Shown here piece by piece: positions 34,658 through 47,160 of a stretch of 64,000 nt of DNA. Position 1 is the stretch's first letter. Each line of letters starts with the position of its first letter. The notes under the pieces are model-generated. The model did not search any database, was not told the DNA's origin, and was given only the letters and a program-made list of their open reading frames with translations. The stretch is from Alitta virens (lineage: Eukaryota; Annelida; Polychaeta; Phyllodocida; Nereididae). The stretch is from contig OW028576.1 in the NCBI GenBank assembly GCA_932294295.1, positions 24,125,227 to 24,189,226 of the forward strand, in the 5' to 3' direction. A program made the translations under genes and the position numbers.

Positions 34658-34875
34658 TGTAAGGTTCCCCAAGAAAGACAAAGCGTTGGTATTCCAGTTT
34701 TAAAGTTTATTTTGCCCTGCCCCGCCGCACAGCCTGCCTATCCTCTGCTTCTCCAGCTACTGACGCGGTCTGGGTGTATTCCCGCCAAGACCCCGTGGTC
34801 ACGTGGTCCGGGTCACCCAGTGCGCGTCAAAGTCGGTCACTGACCTAGTAAGGTCAGTGACCTGGGGTCATCACA
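34658..34875 (-). repeat. 5' LTR of the gypsy element
   Basis: 218 bp, ends TG..CA, no difference from the other LTR seen by eye. It is followed on plus by the target duplication CTAC (34876-34879). Confidence 0.93.
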
Positions 34876-36534
34876 CTACCTTTTCAATTCAACTGTTCCC
34901 TCTTTAAATCAGTCAGTAGCTACGATTAAGAGTTTGAAAGCCACTAGAATTTCAAGATAATTGCCATGACTCCTTTGGCTGGTCGTCATATTAACTTTGA
35001 CTAAAGTAAAAATTCTTATGTAAGGAAAAAGATGCTATAGTAAGTAACCATGTCTTATTTTTCGCCAGAGATCAATCTGGAAACCTCTACCTTCCCTAAT
35101 ATTTGGACTTTTTGGGTTAACATCAGCTTTGCTTACGCATTTCCTGAGGGAAACCCTAAATAAGCCTATGCCAGACACTGTCGAGGATGTTGCTAAGTTA
35201 ACAAAGTGAGTTTTCTTGTGTTAATGAAAATGAGATATATGTGAAAGAAATTCCAATTATGATAAATGCATTTTTGTATAGCAAACTGGTTATTCCACAG
35301 ATTGTTTATATTGGAAAAGTTGTGATTGACTCATATTTAAACTTTATATCCATTAAATTGTGCTATTCAGCTAGATGCATATCAAACTCCAAATGGAGGC
35401 TGAATTGTGACTATGGATACTACTGACGTCTAACACAAGTACACCACTTATTGAAAAACCCTTTTTTTAAATTGAGTTATAAAAAGTAAGGTTTTTTCAA
35501 GGAATTAATTATCTTACAGATTTTAACCCCCACAGATTTGCAGTGAATTGAAATTAAGCCTATAGGTTAAAGTGCGGGCGTGGATGTTAAAAGCGAGTAT
35601 TGTTCTGTGATGTAAGATTCCTTTTAAAAGTTTTGAATAGAGTAAAGCTTTCCATGATGTTAACCATAACATTCGAGAATCTGCCTTCTCCTATTTGTAT
35701 CTCCCTTATAATTTGGTTTGAATACACCAAATGAAAGCTTAGGATCTAAACTATACATAACCTCTCTGTTCGAGAATCTTGCATGTAGAAAAACCCCGGG
35801 TACCCTTTGCACATGCGCAAGATTGGCTTCTTTCTTTTAATTCTTCAACTATCTCATGCTGGTGCTGCCCCCTGGTGGCCATGAAAGCCATAGCGTCCCG
35901 GTGGCCATGAAAGCCAAATTTATTATGTAATGCTGGACATCTAAATAGTTGCACAACATCTATATTGGTTACTGTTCAAAATGCAAACATTCTCTGATAA
36001 AATTTCTCAGCAACTTTATCTTGTATACAATTTCACAATTGTTAATTTTATTGTATATACGGGATTTTACACAAGTACGGATTGAGATTGTAAAATAATT
36101 GTATTAAATTGCATATCTTAGTAACAGTATGTTGCTTTTAATTGCTATGACTGAACTGACTAGTCTGCTGAAAGACCATTTGATTTGATTTTCAGGAAAA
36201 ATGCAGCTGAAGGAACGAAAATAACACAAACTGCCCTTTAAGTGCTGATGAATACCAATCCTTGGAGATTGCAGAATTTTATAGTATACCATACGAAAAT
36301 TTGATTGGAATAGCATTGGAACTAGAAAACGAGATTTCTGGTGAAATAATTCAAGAATACAATGAAATTGAATACATCCCAAATTCATTTGAAGTAGTAT
36401 AAAGTCTGAAGTATGAATTCTAGGTTTATTTCAGCATCTGACAAGTGCATTCAATGTGTGCCCTCATTTAATTTGGAACAATTGTTTTTATTTGCAATAT
36501 ACAGAGGATAACATTTAATGAGTTTGTTGTTCCT

Positions 36535-39500
36535 TCACAAAATATTGGTATACACAGGTAAACTGGAAAGTTCCTCTGCAACCACTGAGTCTGAAGATTT
36601 AGTTCGACTTTTTCTGAAAAAAATAAAATAAATAAAAATAACATAGTTATATATAAGCTGCTTTGACATCACCCCTTCTGCTTTTTCATATTATATCTTG
36701 ATGAATATTTTAAAAATCTATTTGATCTGTGACACAATGCAACCTGCAAGAGCAGTGTCTGCAGATTGTAAGCAACATGACACACATTAGCATCATCTGG
36801 GGATTAATGAAATTGACAGCAGTATTGATAGTGAGCTGTATCATCTGCATGTAAGTTTAACTGGCAAATGCCCAGAATTCAATTGGATGCATTTGGGTCA
36901 CTGTTGGAACAGACCAGGTGGTGTAAAATGCTATCACATTAAATCACATGGATTGAAAATTGGTGTGGCTAATTGGTTTCTCACTGATGCACTCCACTTT
37001 AAAATGTTTAACATTATTGGTAAGCATACTTAAAAAAAAAAATTCTCAAATGTCTATTACATATACAAAATATATGAATCATATATTAACTAGTATGACA
37101 TGGACTTACTTTTCCAATGTTCTAATGTCGTCAATCGTGTCCGGCATAGGCTTATTAAGGGTTTCCCTCAGGAAAAGCGTAAGGAGAGCTGACGTCACAC
37201 CAAACAGTCCAAATATGAGGGAAGGTAGAGGTTTCCAAACTGTAGACTATTGAAACAAACATGCTTAGATAAGATAGTAACATGACAAGTGCATTTGTTG
37301 CTATATATTGGCCTTTAATCTTTTCTGCATTAAATATCTCTTAAAATCAAGGACTACCAAGATTAAGGCTGTGTAATGCACAAACCCTGTGTTGGTCACT
37401 TAGGTTTGAAATCTTCTTTCAAAACATCACCAACCTTATAATGTTCCAATAGCAGAAATAAGATTACTTACCAAAGGACCTCCGATATATGGCGCCAAGA
37501 CACCTGAGAAACGAGAACAAGTGGAACAAGAGCCCATTGCCACTTGGCGGATTTGGGTCGGAAACAGCTCGGCTGTCACCAAAAATGTCATTGAGAAAGA
37601 AACGTATGTGAAAGTCCTACCGATCATAGTGAGTGAAAGAAGTAACCAGTCTGCCTCTGTATAAAGTAAGCAAGAGTGATATTAAAATGAATTATAAAAA
37701 CATTCAATACATAACAGCTCATAATATATAGTTAGGCCCCACTTAGTTCCATTTTCACATCTGTTCTCAAAGATACTCACTCTTCTTTACATTCCTACGT
37801 GGATGCTTTTACTCATGTAATTTCATCTATGATGAAATCTGTCAAGATTATGTAAACTATAACCTGACTACAGTTTATTTTATGTGATGCATAATGCTAC
37901 AAACTAAATACCAATATTATAATCACAATTCATATGAAATATTATTAAATATATTTTTGTTAAGACGCATTATAAATGAAATCTAATCTGTGTAATGGGA
38001 CTTTTATCATGCCAGGCACTATAACTAAGTTTTTTTGTACCCATGATATCTGCACTTTCAAGCAAAAAAATAGAGAAATCTGGTCACCTACTTTTCAATA
38101 TAATAAGAGGAATGACTGCCAGATTTGTTATTCCACCTATGAAAAAACATGTAAAGAGTGCCGGTTTTCTACCAACTTTCTCAGCGAATATTCCAGTCGT
38201 CATAGTTGCAATGACATCAAAGCAGGATGAAATGAGAGCGTTCAAAAAGACATTTCCTACCAAGGAGCCAATATTAAGAGCAAGGCCATAAAAGAGCAAG
38301 CTGTTTGTGATCCTGAAACAAAGAGAAGTATTTGTAAATAGTGTTTTAGAATATATCTATTGTTGCTTATGTTTATACACGTTTGATTGGTTCCTGTATT
38401 TGTAATGTATGCATATGTGTAGACATGTTTTGTATTGGTTCGTCAAAATTTCACTGATTTTATTTCTGTCATAAATGTATACGATTAAACAAGTCAATAA
38501 ATAGTACGGTTTTGTTCTGAAATTTAATGATGCTACATAAAATAAAACTGATTTGCATTCTATCCTTGAATGTGCACTATAGAATGGGACAGCTAGCTGG
38601 GCAGTGGCCACTAGGGTTCTTCATCCCAAAGCATATTGTCACCATTACCCACATAATTTCAAGGGGCATTCAAACAGCAGTTAAAACATATTGAAGATAA
38701 CAATGGTATTTTTGTTTATAGTGGACATTGGAGAAGTTGATTGATGTCAGGCTGAATTGATAAGCTTAAACTTAGGTCGACACTAAACCTACCATAAGAA
38801 ATATTCTATTAATGTTGTCTTTCTTAGTTCAGGTCGAAACAAGTCCAGAATGTTACCACCCTCTTTCTTTTTCTGTAATAGAATATGAAATGAAACTAGA
38901 CTGTTAGAGGGATGGGGAAAATATGTGCACATCCCAAAAATGAGCAAAAAATTGTACTGGTCAAAAATTTGGATACATGGTTATACTGTTACTGAGTTAC
39001 TAGTAATACGCTTATAATATTCTCACCTCATCCACTGTCAAATGAAGATCTTCAGGTAACTTAGACTTATTCACAACCGCTATGGATTTTATAACAGTGA
39101 TAGCTTTTTCTTTTTTACCAGTCGCATTCAGCCACCTTGCTGATTCTGGAAGAATCCTTGGAAAGTAATTAGTGCAATGAGGCAATCATTTATTAAGTGT
39201 ACTGCCAATATGAAAAGCCTTAATAATAATATGTCATGTCAAATAATATCAATGAATTAGTGCTCGAAATGAAGTGTACAGTGTAACTTTCCTGACCTTT
39301 CAAGGCTGTAGCATGTGAGTCCAGGACTCTTATTGGTTGAGGGATTGCCTTAATCGATACAGTTAGCAAATGTGACTTATGTTTCGCGTAATCTTAATTT
39401 TGAAGAAGACAAGCATATCCAAACTTTCAGTTTTTAGCTGATTGCCAACCTTTCATTAATATTTCTAGATTCCATCAACTTTGGAAAGGGCAAAACAAAA

Positions 39501-42500
39501 CCCAGGTTCATCAAGATTAAATATTCTAGGAATATAAAGCAGAGTATACTGTTCGATGGGCATATCACCGAAATGGCTTGAGAGGCAAATGAAGAACAGA
39601 GTACCATTGCATGACATTAGACCTTCAAAAGCTTGATTATTGTTAGTCATTTAGCTCACAGACACAGGGAAACCTATCTGGTGCTGTTTCTGTAAAGTGA
39701 CAAAACCAGAATTGGCTTTACCAGGGTATGGTAATGCAAGGTAGGTGTGAGTGGTGTGACAAACACATGATTTAGCTTTGATATATAAAAAAACCAGTAT
39801 GCAGCGTTGAACATGGTGAGGGGAGCCTTATGCAGGGGGCTGGTTTGCAGGAAGTGAGCCAAGAAACCTTATCGATGGTGATGGAATCTTGAAAATTAAA
39901 TGAATACTTGGAAAATAGCAAATCAAAAACTGAAAACTGAAAGCCTGAGTGCAACTGGTTCTTGGAAAAAAGACAATGATATGAAATAAAAGTCACTCTT
40001 GGCATCAGTACGTTTAAATAAAATGTATTAGACGTCTTAGAATGCTTAAAAACAGCCACACCTAAATATACAATGGAAAGTTAGTGGCCGGAGTATAAAA
40101 TAGCGACCATCATGAATCTTGGGACAGTGACACCGTTTGAATTAGAAACAAATTTGTAAAATTAACCACAATTTGGATGAATATGTGTAAACAAAGCTTA
40201 TTCATTGCAGTTAAACATTTATTGGACAAACCATTTTGCCATTGAGGTTAGTGTATGTTCTTTTATGATCCACCAGTTTTATGTTTCATGAAAGAAAATG
40301 CTACATAATGCCTTGACAATTTGAAATTGGTTATGTCCAAATTTTGCATTCGATTTAGATATATCAAATGATGTCATCCATATTAAAACCATTGTTGTTC
40401 GGAAATTTATCACATAATTGTTATCACAATATATTGAAATGTTTGTATAATACTTTGCTGTAAACATATGACTTACCAGTAATAAGAGGCTGTTACACAG
40501 ACAGGTAGGCACATGGCTAACATCAACCGTGAATAATCCCTGACAAAATAAGCCTCCATGGCGACTATCATATTCCCTACACCGTAGGACGAGTTGTAGG
40601 CCAGGCACATGTAAGTCCGATATTTCGGTCCAATAAGTTCACTCACTGAAACATTTCAGTTGTTCAACCAAATTTACTGCATGTGGTTGATTATGTACTT
40701 GTATACATAGTAATTTCCTAAATAATAATGTATACAAATACATTGGAGATTATCACTTCCACAGTATTTCCAAAATTTCCTTCTTATATATCAGGAAATA
40801 CAATAGAAATGTACTTTGGAAACGTTCAGTACACGGAATCAAAAAATAACCAATTCTGTTTGCACGCTGGGAACGTGTGACGTCATCTCAATCTTTCAGC
40901 TAATGAGGCATGGCGATTCATCAAAAATATCTTCAAACTAAAAATGTAGGAGCAGAGATGTACAATAGAATTAGTGATTTTCAGATTTTGGCAAGATGCC
41001 TGGAATATTTATATGATGAAAATTTATCTGGATTCCAATTTTGCTTTTTGAATTTAGAAAATGAAATTAACTACTGTACAGCTGACCGCTGTGTCTCAAA
41101 AAATATTTAGCAATTAATTTTCTTACCATAAACAAAGCCACTGAGAAAAGCACTGAATGCAGCGACACCCAGCAGGAATCTCAAGAAACAGAAAAGTTGA
41201 ATGTTTGGACAATAAGCAATGGCAATTCCCAAAACTGGGTGGAGAGCTGTACCCCATACCAATACTTTCAGTCGGCCAAATCTGGAAAAAATAAGCAAAA
41301 TATTTTTGAAAAAAATGAAGTTGTCGTGTTAGCAGACCACAGCTGAAGGGATAATTAATTGTTTATCCTCCTTTTCAATTGAAAATAAAAATGAAGCCAA
41401 TTTGTAGCTGGATTTTGGTTGCACTGTCTGTCAAAATTAAAATTTTCTACGACTTTATCAAATATCAGAAAATTAATGTAATTGATTAAGACACACCAAA
41501 TTTGTGTAAACTAAAGGATTCTTTCAGGCATTAATTGGCAAAAATAAATCATATGTTGGCAATGCAAGAAAATCCAAAACATTGGAAACACAATGGAATT
41601 AGTATCATCCACCTTGCTCACAAGGGGGAGTGCAAGACAGGGTGCAATTTTACCCTTGCTGTCACACGATCCGCCAAGAGCGATTTCACCACACATAGTT
41701 CCTGAATCATTCTGTAAGAAGACAACTGCCCAATGTCCTCTAACTACGGTCTTAGAGAGCCATTTTACTGTTTTGGTGCAATGACATGAGAATAGATACA
41801 TTTCAGTGACTTAATCAGAGTTATTGCAGAGAAATTGGTGTAAGCACTGATACATGAGTAAAGGGGTTAACATCCATAGTGAAATCTATTTTTCAAATCC
41901 TGCGCGTGGCCAATGAGGGTGGGCCTTCAACTGAAAAAGGGTAAAAACCATTAGGTGGTGTTACAACGGTCTTGAGCACTTGGGTTTTGTTGACAAAATG
42001 ATATGTTTGCAGAGCTTAACTGAGACAATCAAAAGTTTTTTTGCACATTGCGAGCTGTTTTCACACTCTATATGCGTGATTATCATAAGCTCTGCAAAAC
42101 AGAGGACGAGCCCGTTTAATTGCTGTTATTAGTTTGACATTTCTGACCACGTGGGCCTCATGTAAATTAGCTGAAAATATTTTGGCGTGCCTGCAGCGAT
42201 AAAATGACGGTAGGAGAGGAGGCGCAGTGAGCAACTTTGGTATCATCATGCATTGTTCAGTATTGTGACGTCGTCACTAGGTGAGGTTTGTTCAAATATC
42301 AAGTTGTTAGATGGCATGGAAAACTCTATTTGTATAATTTCTGGTAACTTAAATTTAAACAGTTGTGCTCAAGTGGGCCCAGAAGGTAAACAAAAATCAT
42401 TATTTTGATGCAAAAAATCTGGAGACATAGTGACATAAATTGCATCTCCGTACTAGAGCGCTCTGTCGTATTACCGTAAGGTTGTATCACCGCAATCACC

Positions 42501-45500
42501 TTCTAACTATGTGCCAGTCTATTGAAATTTGCTGGCAACATTGTTTTCTGTTTCTTCCTGGTACTTGAACATGCAATTTAGTTTGATTATTACTTAAGGA
42601 TGAGGTCTGCTAAGAGAAATACATTTTTTAAGCTTTTATGATAAATCAAGGTATATGCTAATTGTCAACAGATGGCAGCAACAGATGGTACACGGTAATG
42701 CAACCTCACAGTATTACAAGGCAGCAATCTAGAATCCCCATTACACAAGTAGCTGACAGATGCAAGAATTGCGACATTATTTTGTGCACATGGCACAATA
42801 TTGTTCGGATTTAGTAAATAAGAAATGTTCAAAACCTGTCGGACAAGATTCCAGATACAAACGATCCAACCAACATTCCTGCCAGGTAACATGTTGATGC
42901 CATCTGTATGTACCATCCATTCCCACAAACAAGATCAAACTGGAGGAAAAAAATTTTCAACTAAATTAAACTCAAATATAAGATATTACAATTTAGAAAA
43001 AAAAATGGAACTATAACTGTCAAGCACATGTATGAATTACCTGAAACTACAATAAATCAAACCTAGCCATGGCAAGATAGATGTGCCTAGTACTTGGCTC
43101 AACTTAAACTCCATACGAGCGGAAAACTACGGATAATATGATTTGTGACATAACTTCTTCATATCTGCAATGAATGATCAGTCATGATTTGGTTTCGGGA
43201 TTTACAAGAATGGAATATCTCTGTTATAGTAGGTAACAGGGTGTTTAAACACACCTTTTCACTTGGAAGCAGTATTGACCTCATTTCTAATTATATCACA
43301 TATTATGACATCACTACTTCACCGTTGTCCTCGCAGTCTGTGACCTCACACCATGGCCATTGTCTACTGACAATGTTACACTACTTAATTCTGAGTACAA
43401 AGATAGGTCAATGAGGCAAAAGTGCCAACATTGCTGCTTCATGATTAGGGTGTATAAGAGATGGCTAGGTGTGGTGTCAGAAATGAATTTTTTCTGGAGT
43501 ATTGCATGTCATACCTCAGTTTGTACTGTTCTGGTGAATGAAGACAATATGAAATTCCACTTTCGACACCTTGTGGTAGATGCTGTAGCTCCAATGATTG
43601 TCCTGTTCCAAGTTAAAAAGTCTGTGTAGTTGAAAGAAGACCATGGAAGATCAAATACCTCACATTTTGAATAGGATTCTTCTTTCTGTAAAATCATAAT
43701 ATAATCACAAACAGGCAAAATCAGAAATTGTATACTCAGTCTGCTAGATTATTTTGAATTTATCATTTATTTTCATGAATTAGCATGCATATTCACAACA
43801 AGGCAATGATAGATCAAAATATTTTAAATTTTGAATATGGCTTGTCATCTAATGAAAAAGTGCGTTGGTTTATATTTGCTAAAGATATATTCAATAGCCA
43901 GATACTTGGATAACTCATAGGAAATCGTTTTAGTCTTGAATTTTGCTTTGAATTTTTTCCACTAAATACTTCAATAATTCATATTTTGGCTGTACTTCAG
44001 TTCAATGAATAGTTTCTAAGATATACATTTTTAGTCATACTTCCAAAATCTGAATAAATAGCTTAGATAGCTACTACAACCATAGCCAAATGTTTTGGAC
44101 ACTTGCTACTAAGTAGTGTACTTGTCTGTCTGTCAACCACCCTCATGGACACAATACCTTAAAGCTCCACTGTCCTGTCAAAATTAATATTTTTCTAAAA
44201 CTTCATCAAATTTTTGAAAATCATCTTATTCAGTCAAGGCTCACTAAATATGTGTAAACTAATTAATCTATCAGGCATTAATAACAAAAAATAAGTGACA
44301 GGTCTATCAACAGTGAAAGATTGATAAAAAGTGATAGATTGATAGAAATCAAGAACAAAACATTGGAAATACAATGGAAATGACATCATCACTCATTATT
44401 GTGATGTAATCACTTGCTTTGCTTACATATTGGATTTTTAATTGCCTGAAAAGTTATGATTTTTATCCTTTCTGAAGAAACTGACACAGTCACATAGTTA
44501 TGACATCATCGAATATTGGATGATGACATCACAAGCCAAATCTCCCTTTAAGCAGATGTTTAGGTGTGTTTGCTAAAACAAACAAAAATTGATTGAGTAG
44601 TCATTAACGCTTTTTTTTTTAGATTTAATTTTAATTTTTATGCATTATCTTTAGTATATATCCGCTAAGCATACAGGCAATATCATTTCAAATTACACTA
44701 TAAAATGACAATGTCAACATTGTTTAAGGAGCAAATTCAAGAACAAGTGCAATAACAGAAAAATCCAGACCTGTACTACAACATTTACAATTGTTAGGGT
44801 CATCTTATTGTTGAGGTCAAAATACTGGCTAGAGTGCCATTGTCTACAATGGATTACACTCTTATCAGTGTGATTTGCTACAAGTAGACTAAAAATTTCA
44901 GGTTAAATTGAGTCACGTGTAAACCAACACATATGCAGTAATCTGCTCTGATAGGATGAAAAAGATACATCCACGATCAAATTTTTTCAGTCAGTTGCCA
45001 TGGAAATCATATTTTGAAGTTTTCAAAAGGCCTTAATTTTTTGCAACCTTTTCAGGCTGAACAATATGCAATACATTATGATACTATTCTTAAGAGCTGC
45101 TGGACCCATTAAGTAGTTCACAGCAGCTCCCCTGGCAGTCCTGTTTAACTCCACTCTGGTAGTATACAGCCAATCACACACTTGTCGCGCCATGACGTTT
45201 CTTGCTTTCTTGTTCCTTCTGAAGCAAATCTGTCTAGCTGTCTGTCATTATATGCCAGGTACCCACTTTCTGCTGGGTGGACAGTAGCAATGAGGATTAA
45301 GAGGCTTGCTAAAGGCAACAAACAAACGGTTCAGACAGGTGTTATTACATGCACTGCACTGGTTCAAAATCGTAAAACCAACAGGCTGGTGTGCTACACA
45401 GTGACAGTCGTGTGTATGGCCTAGGGTATTGCATGTCCGTCAGCTTTTCCCTCCCTTTTGTCTCGCTGTCTGTCAACCTGGCTTACTGACATGATAACTT

Positions 45501-45753
45501 CTATTATTTTGTTAACGTTTAGATAATTTAAGAAAAAGATACTGACCTTTGGTATGGCAATATATTTTTGCATTTCATAAGGAAATTCCCTCAGCTCATC
45601 AACAAGACAAAAGTGGTCTTGGTTTAATCCTAGAAATATCATTCCTAGTGCTTCATATCCATGAAATATGCCAAGAAATGCAACTAATATGAATATTAAG
45701 AACTGATATGGACCAAGATGGCCTATGTAATGAAATATGTCCTCAAAATCCAT
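36535..45753 (-). CDS. SLC22-type organic ion transporter C (intact, 11 exons)
   Basis: Exons on minus: 45547-45753, 43515-43685, 42836-42939, 41127-41281, 40477-40645, 39027-39156, 38793-38872, 38092-38312, 37472-37656, 37110-37246 and 36535-36613. All have GT..AG borders, phases agree, and the sum is 1638 nt, 545 residues, the usual SLC22 size. TM1 lies about residues 18-40; the large extracellular loop has sequons N88 (NYT) and N96 (NRT) and Cys residues. The MFS motif GILSDRFGRLKV follows, then PESARWLNATG (family pattern ESPRWL), TM7 FYGLALNIGSLVGN, AEKVGRK, and AELFPTQIRQVAMGSCSTCSRF in TM10-11. Arg461 falls where organic-anion and carnitine transporters have Arg and cation transporters have Asp, so anionic or zwitterionic substrates are more likely. 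It ends SSLPVYTNIL. The start could also lie eight codons upstream. Plasma-membrane location is inferred from the family. Confidence 0.88.
43273..43437 (+). mobile_element. MITE-like element in intron 2 of gene C
   Basis: The same element as at 6410-6575, at the orthologous place in the duplicated intron, so it was present before the duplication. The right end AGGTCAATGAGGCAAAAGTG is preserved. Confidence 0.62.
45093..45280. mobile_element. Block of about 190 bp present in copy 2 only
   Basis: Copy 1 reads AAGAGCTG-TAGCAATGAGG (about 8187) without interruption. Copy 2 has about 190 bp between these words, starting CTGGACCCATTAAGTAG and ending TTTCTGCTGGGTGGACAG. It is either a short interspersed element inserted after the duplication or a deletion in copy 1. 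No target duplication was established. Confidence 0.5.
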
Positions 45754-46384
45754 GATCAATGTTGTATGAATAGACAATGATCTGAGAATGAAAGTTATTT
45801 CTTTTGTAAAGTGAACTTGGAGAAGTGATCCATATCACAGTAAAAGATCAAAAGGTTGTAAAAAGCAAGACAAAGAAATCACGATTGCTGTTATAGTGTA
45901 TCGAGGGGGGGAGGGGAGGTCACACAAATGCAGGTATTAATTTGATCAATTTATTTTTTCGTTTCAGCATAAATATGTTACAGCTGAGAGTTCCTAAAAA
46001 GCAATCAATTTATTCTTAAACATTCATATTTCTAACCAGCCGACTGTCTTTGGACATCTGACAAAAAATAAATAAACAAATAAATAAGAATCCAGTCGAA
46101 CGTACATGCATAACAAAGCAGTGCAAACTATTACACAGTTATAGTATTTTCAACACAAATTATATGAAATAATCAACTTTTCTCCATACAAAAATAATGA
46201 CCTTCTATATTTATTACCCATGATTGAAACACTCTAAATTTCACTTCATCGTGAGTCTATAGATAAGCCGATGAATGGACCATAAAAGTAATGCTAGCCC
46301 CACACTGTGCTCTAACAGATAGTAACAGATAGTAACGAAATAACCGTGGGTTAAAAGGTTGTGTTTTGGGTTGAACACTATTTA
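45754..46384. other. Region upstream of gene C
   Basis: No exon recognised. Any gene C promoter should lie here. A TTCTCAG about 30 bases before the ATG on minus could be the acceptor of a 5' UTR intron. A G-rich run GAGGGGGGGAGGGGAGG is near 45902-45918. Confidence 0.45.
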
Positions 46385-46463
46385 GTTCACGCATGTTAAA
46401 GGGACACTGGAATGAAATGTACTACAATTGTAAAGGACCTGCAGTTGTACAGTCAAAGTCTAG

Positions 46464-46481
46464 AATAGATAGATAGGTAGG

Positions 46482-46513
<32 letters not shown>

Positions 46514-46559
46514 AAGATAGATAGACAGATAGATAGATAGATAGAATAGATAGATAGAG

Positions 46560-46594
<35 letters not shown>

Positions 46595-46595
46595 G

Positions 46596-46629
<34 letters not shown>

Positions 46630-46636
46630 TTAGACA
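46464..46636. repeat. (GATA)n microsatellite, interrupted
   Basis: About 170 bp of ATAG/GATA units with a few GAGA, GACA and GAAA interruptions. It lies within the left arm of the fold-back element. Confidence 0.95.
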
Positions 46637-47012
46637 GAAAGATAGATAATCCATTCGCAAATCACCACTAGGGGGCTTGGTAGGTATTTCACATTAACGA
46701 GAGTATCTCGTAAATAATCCATTCGCATAGTTCCACCAAAAAATAAAATTTGAATGAATTAATCTGATCTTAAGAGCTTAACCGAAGACACTGGAGCAGC
46801 TTTTAGGAAACAACTCCGTGGTTGGTAATGCTGTGAAAATACCTCAAAATTATTCCACAATATAATGACAACTTCTGTACTGGAACGAACACAACGCAAA
46901 TCACCACTAGGGGGCTTGGTAATTATAAAGCTGCTCCAGCATCTTCGGTTAAGCTCTAAAGATCAGATTAAATCATTCAAATTTTATTTTTTGGGTGGAA
47001 CTAGGCGAATGG

Positions 47013-47015
<3 letters not shown>

Positions 47016-47068
<53 letters not shown>

Positions 47069-47105
47069 CCTACCTACCTACCTATCTATCCATCTATCTA
47101 TCTAC
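47016..47105. repeat. (TATC)n microsatellite
   Basis: About 90 bp of TATC units with a CTAC stretch in the middle. It is the complement of the left-arm microsatellite, in the right arm of the fold-back element. Confidence 0.95.
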
Positions 47106-47160
47106 TGCAGGTCCTTTACAATTGTAGTACTTTTCCAGTGTCCCTTTAACATGCGTGAAC

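Larger units (their letters stand above)
26004..34879 (-). mobile_element. Ty3/gypsy LTR retrotransposon with extra zinc-finger ORF
   Basis: The element spans 26008-34875 (8868 bp), flanked by the 4-bp target duplication CTAC (26004-26007 and 34876-34879). LTRs are 218 bp each and begin TG and end CA. The coding strand is minus: gag (34330-32945), protease-RT (32942 to about 31060), integrase (about 31060-29939) and an additional ORF (28563-26899). The PR-RT-IN order is that of Ty3/gypsy. The RNase H and connection region between RT and integrase is missing, so the copy is non-autonomous. It is inserted antisense in intron 9 of SLC22 gene B. GC content is clearly higher than in the host DNA around it. 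Confidence 0.93.
16157..36241 (+). pseudogene. SLC22-type transporter B, 11 exons with multiple lesions
   Basis: Exons: 16157-16362, 16608-16776, 17234-17337, 17568-17722, 18128-18284, 18650-18779, 19184-19260, 19611-19831, 25705-25888, 35069-35205 and 36196-36241. The start MDFEDLFQYIGHFGPYQ and the core FYGLALNIG-like and AELFP blocks make it a paralogue of gene C. Lesions: exon 1 lacks one base near 16287. Exon 2 has TGA at 16650-16652 and is 2 nt short. The exon 3 acceptor is CAA. The exon 5 acceptor is CAT, the exon lacks 12 nt and has TAG at 18211-18213. Exon 8 has TGA at 19753-19755 (Arg in C). Exon 9 lacks one base after ELFP. Exon 7 would use a GC donor. The MFS motif GILSDRFGRLKV of C is GVLSDRFGQHKV here. 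Two retroelements fill introns 8 and 9. The last exon (ending ITQTAL) is assigned by phase only. Confidence 0.87.
36453..45753. repeat. Segmental duplication, copy 2 (partner 1-8661)
   Basis: Direct repeat of the start of the window, about 9.3 kb against 8.7 kb. Exons, introns and intronic elements are colinear. It differs by many substitutions and by blocks present only here, for example about 45093-45280 and parts of 39655-39900. Similarity ends at the ATG of gene C (45751-45753). Confidence 0.9.
46385..47160. mobile_element. Fold-back element with microsatellites in both arms
   Basis: GTTCACGCATGTTAAAGGGA at 46385 is repeated inverted at the right end (TCCCTTTAACATGCGTGAAC, ending 47160). 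The inner arm 46711-46803 (CCATTCGCATAGTTCCACC...) is inverted at about 46927-47020. The left arm contains a GATA array and the right arm the complementary TATC array, so the structure is one long imperfect palindrome with a loop at about 46804-46926. CGCAAATCACCACTAGGGGG is repeated directly at about 46656 and 46895. There is no coding capacity beyond the repeat translation. Confidence 0.8.

Noticed and set aside
46460..46660. Open frame of 66 codons made of YLSI repeats (minus), and similar frames at 46865-47219
   Set aside because: Translation of the GATA/TATC microsatellites, not a protein.
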